Below are positions 52,461-61,053 of a DNA stretch of 64,000 nucleotides, piece by piece; the stretch's first letter is position 1, and each line of letters starts with the position of its first letter. The notes under the pieces are model-generated. The model was not told where the DNA came from and made no database searches. It worked only from the letters and a program-made list of their open reading frames with translations. Location: NCBI GenBank assembly GCA_002426015.1, contig DINS01000021.1, positions 124,001 to 188,000 of the forward strand. Direction: 5' to 3'. The position numbers and the translations under genes are program-made. The stretch is from Flavobacteriaceae bacterium UBA5534. Its GTDB lineage: Bacteria > Bacteroidota > Bacteroidia > Flavobacteriales > Flavobacteriaceae.

Positions 52461-52567
52461 ATAAGTTGGCAGTATTCAGTGGCAGTAAGCAGTTGACTCA
52501 CTCTACTGAATTTTGAATTTACTCTTAACCAACTGAAGACTGCGACTGTAAACTGCAGACTAAAAAA
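52461..52567. repeat. Degenerate CAGT/ACTG-type intergenic repeat
   Basis: TTGGCAGTATTCAGTGGCAG and its approximate inverse CTGAAGACTGCGACTGTAAA fold onto each other. Related words occur at 31792-31823 and 50398-50412. No gene fits. Confidence 0.5.
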
Positions 52568-53434
52568 ATGGATACCAAAGAATTACTAAAAAAAGTACGC
52601 AAGATAGAGATTAAGACACGTCGTTTGTCTAATCATATTTTTGGAGGTGAATATCATTCCACCTTCAAAGGTCGTGGTATGACTTTTAGTGAAGTTCGTG
52701 AGTATCAATATGGTGACGACGTACGTAACATCGATTGGAATGTGACAGCTCGTTACAACGAACCATACATCAAAATATTTGAGGAAGAACGAGAATTGAC
52801 CATGATGCTTATGGTAGATGTTTCTGGTTCAGAATGGTTTGGAACTGAAGAGCAATTCAAAAATGAAATCGTGACTGAAATTGCGGCAACATTGGCCTTT
52901 TCAGCTACCCAAAACAACGATAAGATTGGATTGATTTTGTTTTCTGATGCTATCGAATTATACATTCCTCCTAAAAAAGGGCGATTTCATGTCTTGCGCA
53001 TCATTCGCGAGTTGATAGAATTTCAACCTAAAAGCAAACAAACCAATATTGCAGAAGCACTCAAGTTTTTATCAAGTGTCATGAAAAAGAAAGCTATTGT
53101 GTTTATGCTTTCTGATTTTATTGCAGACAATTACAAACAAACCTTGAAAATTGCTTCTGGAAAGCATGATGTCACAGGTATTCGTATTTATGACAAGCGC
53201 GAAGAAGACATTCCAAACCTTGGAATGGTACAAATGAAGGACGAAGAGACTGGTGAATTGCTATTGGTCAACACCTCTTCAAGAAAAGTACGTCAAAACT
53301 ATTCTAATTATTACAAGGACAAAGTCGCTTATTTTAAAGACAGTTTTCAAAAATCTGGTGCAGGAACTATTGATTGCAGGGTTGATGAAAGCTATGTCAA
53401 AAAATTATTAGGTTATTTTAAACATAGAGCATAA
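52568..53434 (+). CDS. DUF58 domain protein
   Basis: 288 residues. Conserved DUF58 segment FSEVREYQYGDDVRNIDWNVTARYNEPYIKIFEEERE (about 39-75) and a VWA-like metal site in MLMVDVSGSEWFG. In MoxR loci DUF58 proteins are the immediate partners of the ATPase. It follows moxR on the same strand. Confidence 0.93.
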   Translation: MDTKELLKKVRKIEIKTRRLSNHIFGGEYHSTFKGRGMTFSEVREYQYGDDVRNIDWNVTARYNEPYIKIFEEERELTMMLMVDVSGSEWFGTEEQFKNEIVTEIAATLAFSATQNNDKIGLILFSDAIELYIPPKKGRFHVLRIIRELIEFQPKSKQTNIAEALKFLSSVMKKKAIVFMLSDFIADNYKQTLKIASGKHDVTGIRIYDKREEDIPNLGMVQMKDEETGELLLVNTSSRKVRQNYSNYYKDKVAYFKDSFQKSGAGTIDCRVDESYVKKLLGYFKHRA

Positions 53435-53447
53435 CGAATAACGATTT

Positions 53448-55112
53448 ATGAATAAAGATTTTAGATATATGAATTTTAAAACTTCGGTCTTCCGGTCATT
53501 GGTCGTCGGTCTTCCGTCTTTTTTCTTTTGTCTTTTTTCTCTATTCCCATTGCTTTCATTCTCCCAAGTCAAGTCATCAATCGATTCAACAAAAATCAAA
53601 ATTGGTGAGCAAATCACTTATAAAATTCAAGTAGAAGTCGATACAACTGATTTAGTGGTTTTTCCCGAAGGACAAACGTTTTTGCCTTTAGAAATGATTG
53701 AATCCTATAAAATCGATACCACAAAAAACAATGCCAGATACAGCCTCATTAAAAAATACGGATTAACACAATTCGATTCTGGGGCTTATACCATTCCTAG
53801 GCAAAAAATCATCATTGGCACCAAAGAATACTTTACCGATTCGATGCGTGTGGAAGTCAATAACATTAAAGTTGATACCACAAAACAAGGCCTATACGAC
53901 ATCAAACCATATATCGAAGTCGAGAAAAGTTCGAGTAATTGGTGGAAACCTTTATTATACATTTTAGCAGCATTATTATTGGTAGCTTTCTTGTTGTATT
54001 GGTTCATTTGGCGCAAAAAACCATTGACCGAAGAAGAAGAAATTGCATTACTTCCACCTTACGAGCGTGCAAAGCTGGCGCTCAAAAAGCTGGATGAATC
54101 CGATTATTTACAACAATCAGAATTAAAAGGATATTATTCGGAATTGACCTTTATCATTAGAAAATATCTGGATGAAAAAGTATATGACAGAGCTCTGGAA
54201 AGTACTACTGACGAATTGGTGTCTCGTTTGAAATTATTGAAAGAAGGCAATCAAATAGAATTAAGTCAAGAAGATATCAGAAACATCGAAACCATCCTGA
54301 AGCGTGCCGATTTGGTAAAATTCGCAAAATCTGCACCAGATGTAGAGTTGGCTAAAATTGACCGAAACACCATTGATATGGAAATTGATCACGTTAAGGA
54401 AGCTTTACCAGAACCAACCGAAGAAGAAAAACTCCTCAACCAACAATATAAAGAAGAGCAAGAACGTAAAAAGAAGCGTCGCAAGATCGTTGCAACCATT
54501 GTTATCAGTGTGTTTTTGTTATTGGCAACCTTTACTGGATTTGTTATCAAATATGGTTTTGATTATGTAAAAGACACAATTGTAGGTAACGACAGCAAAG
54601 AATTGCTCGAAGGTAATTGGGTTACAAGCGATTATGGAGTGCCTCCTATTTACATTTCGACACCTGAAGTTTTAGAACGCATCCAATCGCAGGCGATAGA
54701 CACCATCCAAAATGCTAAAACAACCTTTTTTGGTTATGGTACAGTGTTGAGTCCGTTAAATATTGGTGTAAGCACCAGTAAGTTGAATGTCCCAGATTCG
54801 ACAAAAATAGATTTGAATCTTGCTGCTGAAGGCGCCTTACGACTATTTGAAAATAATGGTGTAAAAAACCTAATTACCAAAAGAGAACAATTTATAACAC
54901 CAAATGCAGCTGAAGGCTTAAAAGTATATGGAACAGCCGATTTTCCTCGACCACTTTCAACCGAATTGAAAAAAGGAAATTATGTCATATTGCTTTTTAC
55001 TTCCGGAAATGTGTTGCAAAGTGTCATTTTGGCCTGGGAGGCTGATGACGTTTATGCAGATCAAATTATGGAGCGCATACTAAACTCCATAGAACTCAAA
55101 AAAGTTGAATGA
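53448..55112 (+). CDS. Bat-locus membrane protein (BatD-like N-terminal domain)
   Basis: 554 residues from the ATG at 53448; the ATG at 53469 is an equally good start and gives a normal signal peptide. Domains: Ig-like strands (about 35-155; SSIDSTKIKIGEQITYKIQV), first helix (about 165-185), a cytoplasmic charged region with a coiled-coil-like end, second helix (IVATIVISVFLLLATFTGF, about 347-365) and an extracytoplasmic C-terminal part. The role is not proven. It overlaps batA by four bases. The signal peptide codes over a TTCGGTCTTCCGGTC-type repeat. Confidence 0.75.
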   Translation: MNKDFRYMNFKTSVFRSLVVGLPSFFFCLFSLFPLLSFSQVKSSIDSTKIKIGEQITYKIQVEVDTTDLVVFPEGQTFLPLEMIESYKIDTTKNNARYSLIKKYGLTQFDSGAYTIPRQKIIIGTKEYFTDSMRVEVNNIKVDTTKQGLYDIKPYIEVEKSSSNWWKPLLYILAALLLVAFLLYWFIWRKKPLTEEEEIALLPPYERAKLALKKLDESDYLQQSELKGYYSELTFIIRKYLDEKVYDRALESTTDELVSRLKLLKEGNQIELSQEDIRNIETILKRADLVKFAKSAPDVELAKIDRNTIDMEIDHVKEALPEPTEEEKLLNQQYKEEQERKKKRRKIVATIVISVFLLLATFTGFVIKYGFDYVKDTIVGNDSKELLEGNWVTSDYGVPPIYISTPEVLERIQSQAIDTIQNAKTTFFGYGTVLSPLNIGVSTSKLNVPDSTKIDLNLAAEGALRLFENNGVKNLITKREQFITPNAAEGLKVYGTADFPRPLSTELKKGNYVILLFTSGNVLQSVILAWEADDVYADQIMERILNSIELKKVE

Positions 55113-56116
55113 TGTTTGAAGGTATAGAATTTTTGAACCCTAAACTGTTTTGGTTGTTTCTCTTGCTACCATTGGCAATACTATGGTATGTTTTTAAATA
55201 TAAAAGACAAACAGCAGAACTCAATATTTCAACCATCAAAGGCTTTAAACTAACTAATAGTTGGCTGCCAAAAACTCGGCATCTATTGTTTGTATTGCGA
55301 TTATTGGCATTAGGATTATTGATTACAGCATTGGCACGACCTCGAACGGTTGATGTATCAACAAAAACCAAAACCACACGTGGTATCGATATAATGATGG
55401 CCATTGATGTTTCGGCAAGTATGTTAGCCAAAGATTTATTACCAAACCGTCTAGAAGCGCTAAAAAAAGTAGCAGCCGATTTTATTAAAGGCAGACCAAA
55501 CGATCGAATAGGCATTGTTGAGTATGCTGGCGAAAGCTATACCAAAACACCGATTACAAGTGATAAAGCTATTGTGTTGCGCTCGCTGAACAGCGTAGAG
55601 TATAACACAATTATCGAAGGTGGAACAGCTATTGGAATGGGACTTGGAACAGCTGTTAACCGACTAAAAGATAGCAAGGCAAAGAGTAGAGTGATCATTT
55701 TATTGACCGATGGTGTGAATAATTCTGGACAGATCGATCCAAAAATAGCGAGTGATTTAGCTGTCGAATACGGAATTAAAGTATATACCATTGGGCTTGG
55801 AACTAACGGCATGGCACTTTCACCTATTCGTATCAATCAAAATGGTTCGTTCCAATATGGAAGAGTTCAGGTTGAAATTGATGAAGCTTTACTAAAAGAA
55901 ATTGCAAGCGTCACTGGAGGAAAATACTTTAGAGCTACCAATAATAAAAAGCTGGAAGAAATTTACGACGAAATCAATAAGTTAGAGAAAACAGATGTAG
56001 AAGAATTCAAATACTCCAATTATGAAGAAAAGTATAGACCATTGGTCTTGCTGGCTTTGGTTTTGTTATTATTGGAAGTGCTTTTAAGATCAACACTTTT
56101 CAGAAGTTTTATATAA
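55109..56116 (+). CDS. batA: BatA, VWA domain membrane protein
   Basis: 335 residues. Two N-terminal membrane helices (LFWLFLLLPLAILWYVF, about 60-75), a VWA domain with the metal-ion-dependent adhesion site MAIDVSASM (DxSxS) and TDGVNNSG, then a C-terminal helix (LVLLALVLLLLEVLL). The Bat proteins are implicated in oxygen tolerance and cell envelope fitness in Bacteroides. Its start lies inside the previous gene's stop. Confidence 0.92.
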   Translation: MMFEGIEFLNPKLFWLFLLLPLAILWYVFKYKRQTAELNISTIKGFKLTNSWLPKTRHLLFVLRLLALGLLITALARPRTVDVSTKTKTTRGIDIMMAIDVSASMLAKDLLPNRLEALKKVAADFIKGRPNDRIGIVEYAGESYTKTPITSDKAIVLRSLNSVEYNTIIEGGTAIGMGLGTAVNRLKDSKAKSRVIILLTDGVNNSGQIDPKIASDLAVEYGIKVYTIGLGTNGMALSPIRINQNGSFQYGRVQVEIDEALLKEIASVTGGKYFRATNNKKLEEIYDEINKLEKTDVEEFKYSNYEEKYRPLVLLALVLLLLEVLLRSTLFRSFI

Positions 56117-56124
56117 GATAAAAA

Positions 56125-57162
56125 ATGTTTCAACTAGAAGAGAAAATATGGTTTTGGGTTTTAGGAATTATTCCAGTGGTTCTCCTTGTTTTTTTATTGC
56201 TTCAGCTTTGGAAACGTAGGGCTCAACGTCGGTTTTCAGACAAAAAATCATTAAGAAAATTAAGCCCAAATCAATCGTTTTTTAAATCTATTTTAAAGGT
56301 ATTGGTGCTTTGTTTGGCCTTTGCCTGTTTGGCAATTGCACTGGTCAACCCAAAAATTGGCACAAAATTAGAAACCGTAAAACGCGAAGGTGTTGATATT
56401 GTTTTTGCCGTGGATGTGTCAAAAAGCATGTTGGCAGAAGATGTAGCACCAAATCGTTTGGACAAAGCAAAACAGTTGGTCACACAAATCATCAACAATC
56501 TCGGCAGCGATCGCGTTGGCATTATTGCTTATGCTGGAAAAGCCTTTCCTCAATTACCTATCACGACCGATTATGGTTCTGCAAAAATGTTCCTTCAAAG
56601 TATGAATACAGACATGCTGTCTTCGCAAGGAACCGCAATTAATGAAGCCATTAATCTTGCTAAAACCTATTATGATGATGACGAACAGACCAATAGAGTC
56701 TTGATCATTATTTCTGATGGGGAAGATCATAGCAATGTCGCAGCAAATGTAGCCGAAGAAGCTGCTGAAGAAGGTATTAGAATTTTTACGATAGGTGTTG
56801 GTGATGTCAAAGGAGGTCCAATTCCAGAAAAAAGAAATGGTATTATCCTTAATTATAAGAAAGACAATAATGGCGAAACTGTCATCACTCGATTGAACGA
56901 AGAGACGCTAAAAAACATCGCGCAAGAAGCCAATGGTGCCTATATCAACGGAAGCAAAACCACCAAAGTGGTCGAAGAGATCAAAGATATACTTAACAAA
57001 ATGGACAAAAAAGAATTTGAAGCCAAGCAATTTGCCGACTTCGAATCGCAATTTCAATGGTTTTTAGGAGCTGCCTTTTTATTGTTGTTCATCGATATAT
57101 TTCTATTAGAACGTCGAACGGCATGGCTAAAACGCTTGAATTTGTTTAACGAGAACTTATAA
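56125..57162 (+). CDS. batB: BatB, VWA domain membrane protein
   Basis: 345 residues. N-terminal membrane helices, then a VWA domain with the MIDAS AVDVSKSML and IISDGEDHS, and a C-terminal membrane helix. The sequence repeats the BatA pattern (SMLAxDxxPNRLxxAK), so the two are paralogues. It follows batA by 8 bases. Confidence 0.92.
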   Translation: MFQLEEKIWFWVLGIIPVVLLVFLLLQLWKRRAQRRFSDKKSLRKLSPNQSFFKSILKVLVLCLAFACLAIALVNPKIGTKLETVKREGVDIVFAVDVSKSMLAEDVAPNRLDKAKQLVTQIINNLGSDRVGIIAYAGKAFPQLPITTDYGSAKMFLQSMNTDMLSSQGTAINEAINLAKTYYDDDEQTNRVLIIISDGEDHSNVAANVAEEAAEEGIRIFTIGVGDVKGGPIPEKRNGIILNYKKDNNGETVITRLNEETLKNIAQEANGAYINGSKTTKVVEEIKDILNKMDKKEFEAKQFADFESQFQWFLGAAFLLLFIDIFLLERRTAWLKRLNLFNENL

Positions 57163-57225
57163 TATTTTAAGAAAACATTATAACTATCATAACATTTGAT
57201 TTTTTAGTTTTATAAATTATTTGAG

Positions 57226-58032
57226 ATGAGAACATTACTATTCATATTACTGACATTCTCAACATTTTTATCTTTTGCGCAAGAAGATAAAGAAGAAGAG
57301 AAACTATTGGCCACTAAAAAAGCCAATAACTATGTCTATGAAGGCAACGAGCTAGCTACAAGTGAACAGTTTGTTCCGGCCGAAAAAGAGTATCGTAAAG
57401 CAATGTCAGCCCAGCCATCAAATGTTGCTGGAGCCTATAATTTAGCAACTTCCTACTACAAAAAAAACAATTATGAAGAAGCCTTGTATCGATACCAACA
57501 AGCTGCTAAAAATGCAACCACAAAAACAGAAAAGCATAAAGCATTCCACAATATCGGAACTGTTTTAATGCAGAACAAACAATGTAAGGAAGCTGTTGAG
57601 GCATTCAAAAATGCCTTGCGAAATGACCCAACTGATGACGAAACACGTTACAACCTTGGATTAGCCAAAGAATGTGCAGAACAACAAAAAGACGACCAAA
57701 AAGACGACGATAAAGATAAAGACAAGGATAAAAAGGACGAGAACAAAGACGACCAAAAAGATAAAAAGGACGAAAATAAAGACAATCAGGACAAAAAAGA
57801 AGGTGACGACAAAAAGGATGATAAAGGCAATCCTAAAGATGAGAAAAAAGATGAAGGTAAAGGTGATGATAAGAAAGAACAAAAACAGCCTCAACAGCAA
57901 CCTGGACAATTGTCACCTCAACAAATAAAAAACCTATTGGAGGCAATGAATAATCAGGAGCAAAGAACTCAAGAAAAAATCAATGCCGAAAAACAAAAAG
58001 GAGTTAAAATAAAAACAGATAAAGACTGGTAA
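57226..58032 (+). CDS. batC: BatC, exported TPR protein with Asp/Lys-rich tail
   Basis: 268 residues. A signal peptide (to SFAQ), then three TPR-like units (about 35-145; GAYNLATSYYKKNNYEEALYRYQQAA), then a run of about 70 residues (150-220) consisting almost only of Asp, Lys, Glu and Asn/Gln repeats, followed by a Gln/Pro-rich end. The repetitive codons (GAC/GAT and AAA) look like an expanded microsatellite. The TPR part probably binds partner proteins. Confidence 0.85.
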   Translation: MRTLLFILLTFSTFLSFAQEDKEEEKLLATKKANNYVYEGNELATSEQFVPAEKEYRKAMSAQPSNVAGAYNLATSYYKKNNYEEALYRYQQAAKNATTKTEKHKAFHNIGTVLMQNKQCKEAVEAFKNALRNDPTDDETRYNLGLAKECAEQQKDDQKDDDKDKDKDKKDENKDDQKDKKDENKDNQDKKEGDDKKDDKGNPKDEKKDEGKGDDKKEQKQPQQQPGQLSPQQIKNLLEAMNNQEQRTQEKINAEKQKGVKIKTDKDW

Positions 58033-58068
58033 AAAACAGCTAATTGCAAGTATTCCGTTAACAGTAAA

Positions 58069-59844
58069 ATGAAATTAATCAAACACATATCAATCCTCTT
58101 ACTTTTCTTAAGCACTGTAATGGCCTCTGCTCAAGTAAAATTTGAAACCAAAGTCAGCAAATCCAAACTTGGGGTCAATGAGCGTTTGCGTGTCGATTTT
58201 GAAATGAATCAAAACGGTGACAATTTTAATCCGCCAGATTTCGAAAATTTTACGGTCATTGGAGGCCCAAACACATCAGTCAGTAACTCCTGGGTAAATG
58301 GTGTGCGCTCTTTTGCAAAAACATACAGCTATTTTTTAGCTCCAAAACGAATTGGCAAATTCAATATAAAGCAAGCCACCATTGAAATTGATGGCGAAAT
58401 TTATAAAACACAGGTTGTTACTGTCGAAGTCACTTCGGCCGTAGAGCGACCTAACGATCCAGACAATGCCATAAATGTTGCTGATGATAATATTCATCTG
58501 GTGGCAGAAATCTCCAAAGCAAATCCGTATCTCAACGAAGCCATTACTGTTGTTTACAAATTGTATGTGTCGGTAAATACTGGTGTCAGCAATTGGAGAG
58601 AAATTGAAAGTCCAAAATACAACGATTTTTGGAGCCAGAATATCGACATTAAAGGGATGAAGATTGAAAACGGAAAATACAATGGTGAAGATTATCGTTA
58701 TGTGGTATTGAGAAAAACCGTTTTATATCCACAAAAAACCGGTAAACTAGAAATAGAACCTTTAAGTCTTGATTTAACAGTTGAAGTGCCGACTAACAGA
58801 CGTGACATTTTTGGAGGCCGTTTAATGACACAAGTACAAAAAACGGTTTCTGCTGGAAGCAAGACCATCAATGTAAAACCGCTTCCTGAAGAAGGAAAAC
58901 CAGAAAATTTCACTGGAGCTGTTGGTGATTTTAGCTTTAAGATTACAACGTCCAAAACCGATTTGAATGCGACCGAATCGTTTCAGGCACGTGTGGAAGT
59001 TACAGGAAATGGAAATTTAAAATTATTTCAGTTACCAAAAATAACCTTGCCAAGCTCATTGGAAGTTTATGAGCCAGAACATTCAGAAAATGTCAGAACA
59101 GATCTTAATGGCATGCAAGGTGGTATTGCGGATAGTTACACCATTGTCCCTCAATTCAAAGGAAAGTATCCAATACCAAGTGTGTCTTTTTCGTATTTCG
59201 ATTTAAAAACCGAGACTTACAAGACGATGTCTTCTGGCGAAATAGTAATCGATGTATTAGAAGGGCCAACAAATACCACAAATTCTGATAATAATTTTGC
59301 AGCAGTAGGCAACGACAAGCAACGTGTAACAATGAATGCTGACCAATTTATATTTGTAAAAAGTGATCCGAACTTTACATCCATTAAACCAACTTACTTT
59401 TTTAAATCGACTTGGTTCTGGACTTCTTTATTAGCGCCTCTTCTAGCCATCCCTTTAGCGATGGTTTTTAGAAAAAAGAAAGCAGAGCGTGATGCCGATG
59501 TCTTTGGAAACAAAATAAGAAAAGCCGATAAACTTGCTAAAAAATATTTAAGCGATGCCAAAAAGGCACTGGGTCAAAAAGAAGCGTTTTATGTAGCACT
59601 TGAAAAAGCCTTACACAACTACCTTAAGGCAAAACTTCATATTGAAACAAGTGATTTGAGCAAGGACAAGATCAAAAGTTTATTGATTGAAAAAGGAGTT
59701 AACGAATCCAATATATTAGACTTTAATAGCATTTTGAAAAATTGCGAATTGGCAAGATACACGCCTATTACAAATGTAGAGATGCAAAATGATTATGATA
59801 GGGCGGCCAAAACCATTACGTTGATTGATAAACAAATGAATTAA
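58069..59844 (+). CDS. batD: BatD, protein with Ig-like periplasmic domains
   Basis: 591 residues. Signal peptide (to ASAQ), long periplasmic beta region (about 22-440; VKFETKVSKSKLGVNERLRV, GNGNLKLFQLPKITLPSSLEVYEPEHSE), one membrane helix (about 447-467), then a cytoplasmic helical tail (about 475-585) with LARYTP. The pattern is that of BatD (Oxygen tolerance) proteins. It is followed after one base by batE. Confidence 0.9.
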   Translation: MKLIKHISILLLFLSTVMASAQVKFETKVSKSKLGVNERLRVDFEMNQNGDNFNPPDFENFTVIGGPNTSVSNSWVNGVRSFAKTYSYFLAPKRIGKFNIKQATIEIDGEIYKTQVVTVEVTSAVERPNDPDNAINVADDNIHLVAEISKANPYLNEAITVVYKLYVSVNTGVSNWREIESPKYNDFWSQNIDIKGMKIENGKYNGEDYRYVVLRKTVLYPQKTGKLEIEPLSLDLTVEVPTNRRDIFGGRLMTQVQKTVSAGSKTINVKPLPEEGKPENFTGAVGDFSFKITTSKTDLNATESFQARVEVTGNGNLKLFQLPKITLPSSLEVYEPEHSENVRTDLNGMQGGIADSYTIVPQFKGKYPIPSVSFSYFDLKTETYKTMSSGEIVIDVLEGPTNTTNSDNNFAAVGNDKQRVTMNADQFIFVKSDPNFTSIKPTYFFKSTWFWTSLLAPLLAIPLAMVFRKKKAERDADVFGNKIRKADKLAKKYLSDAKKALGQKEAFYVALEKALHNYLKAKLHIETSDLSKDKIKSLLIEKGVNESNILDFNSILKNCELARYTPITNVEMQNDYDRAAKTITLIDKQMN

Positions 59845-59845
59845 G

Positions 59846-60604
59846 ATGAAACAGTTAATCTACTTATATACATTTTTAATCAGCTCTGTCGTTTTTGCAC
59901 AAAATGAAACACTGTTTGAACAAGGAAATGCATTATACAATGATGGCAATTATGAAGAAGCCATTAAAAAATATGATGCTATCATTGACAATGGACAACA
60001 TTCAGCAGAACTTTACTTTAATCTCGGGAATGCTCACTACAAACTCAACCATGTAGCACCTAGCATTTACTATTATGAAAAAGCGTTGCAACTATCTCCA
60101 AATGATAAAGAGATAAAAAACAACATTGCTTTCGCCAGAAACATGACTATTGACGCTATTGATGTTCAACAGGAAGTTGGATTTTCAAAACTCATCAAAA
60201 ATGCTACAAACACATTCTCATTTGATATGTGGGCAAAAATAGCGGTTGGTATGATTGTGCTTTTTGTCATATTGTTCATAGCCTATTATTTTACACATTC
60301 AACAGGCAAAAAGCGATTGTCGTTCATTGGCAGTATCCTTTCATTGGTAATTGCTTGTGCTGCTTTGACATTTGCTTTTCATAAATATAACTTAAATAAA
60401 CATGATCGTCCAGCCATTGTTTTTGCACAAGAAAGCAAGGTAAAAAGTGAGCCCAATCTACGTAGTGGTGAAGCTTTTACGCTCCATGAGGGCACAAAAG
60501 TTCAAATTTTAGACACCATGAACAGCTGGAAAAAAATTAAGCTTTCCGACGGTAAAATAGGTTGGATTCCTGAAAAGGATATTAAAATGTTGAATAATTT
60601 TTAA
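59846..60604 (+). CDS. batE: BatE, TPR and SH3-like protein
   Basis: 252 residues. Signal peptide (to VFAQ), TPR units (about 20-95; GNALYNDGNYEEAIKKYDAI, LGNAHYKLNHVAPSIYYYEKAL), two membrane helices (about 132-180) and a C-terminal bacterial SH3 domain (VKSEPNLRSGEAFTLHEGTK and WKKIKLSDGKIGWIPEKDI). This order matches BatE. Last gene of the Bat locus. Confidence 0.9.
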   Translation: MKQLIYLYTFLISSVVFAQNETLFEQGNALYNDGNYEEAIKKYDAIIDNGQHSAELYFNLGNAHYKLNHVAPSIYYYEKALQLSPNDKEIKNNIAFARNMTIDAIDVQQEVGFSKLIKNATNTFSFDMWAKIAVGMIVLFVILFIAYYFTHSTGKKRLSFIGSILSLVIACAALTFAFHKYNLNKHDRPAIVFAQESKVKSEPNLRSGEAFTLHEGTKVQILDTMNSWKKIKLSDGKIGWIPEKDIKMLNNF

Positions 60605-60637
60605 AGATTATTTAACAAAATATCATTGATCATCACT

Positions 60638-60645
60638 TATATTTG
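60638..60645 (+). promoter_or_regulatory. Bacteroidota -7 promoter element
   Basis: TATATTTG matches TAnnTTTG exactly, 22 bases before the ATG at 60667. Confidence 0.65.
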
Positions 60646-60666
60646 CAAACAAGTTAAAAATCAACA

Positions 60667-60969
60667 ATGTTTAAAATCATAGTATCTTCTTTCTTTCTAA
60701 TATTATTTACGGCGCTTATTTCAGCTCCTACGATAATTAATATGGTGGATGATTCAGTTGATATTTCCATATTTTATTCATTATCTGAAGAAGAGGAAAA
60801 AGGACACCAAACCATTAAAAATGTTGAGGTTTTAAATTCTGATTACTTCAATAGTGATTTTTTATTTGCCTCTCAATTAAAATCAAAAACAATTGGATAT
60901 TCATATAAAACATATCCAAAGCCTCATCTCAATCTCATCTCTCCACCTCCGGAAGTACACATTTTATAA
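60667..60969 (+). CDS. Small exported protein of unknown function
   Basis: 100 residues with an N-terminal hydrophobic segment (MFKIIVSSFFLILFTALISAP) that may be a signal peptide or an anchor, an acidic middle (SLSEEEEKGHQ) and a Pro/His-rich end (PKPHLNLISPPPEVHIL). No family recognised. It stands upstream of the SulP gene, with an exact -7 box, and may belong to its operon. Confidence 0.7.
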   Translation: MFKIIVSSFFLILFTALISAPTIINMVDDSVDISIFYSLSEEEEKGHQTIKNVEVLNSDYFNSDFLFASQLKSKTIGYSYKTYPKPHLNLISPPPEVHIL

Positions 60970-61053
60970 ATCAGATAGGATTTTTTAATCCAAATTGAAA
61001 GTCAAATCTAACCTCAATCCAAACAGGATTGGGATAATCTATTTATTTATAAA

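Noticed and set aside
57661..57928. Long frames on both strands within the batC Asp/Lys tract
   Set aside because: They are products of the repetitive GAC/AAA codons; the batC frame has the signal peptide and TPRs.
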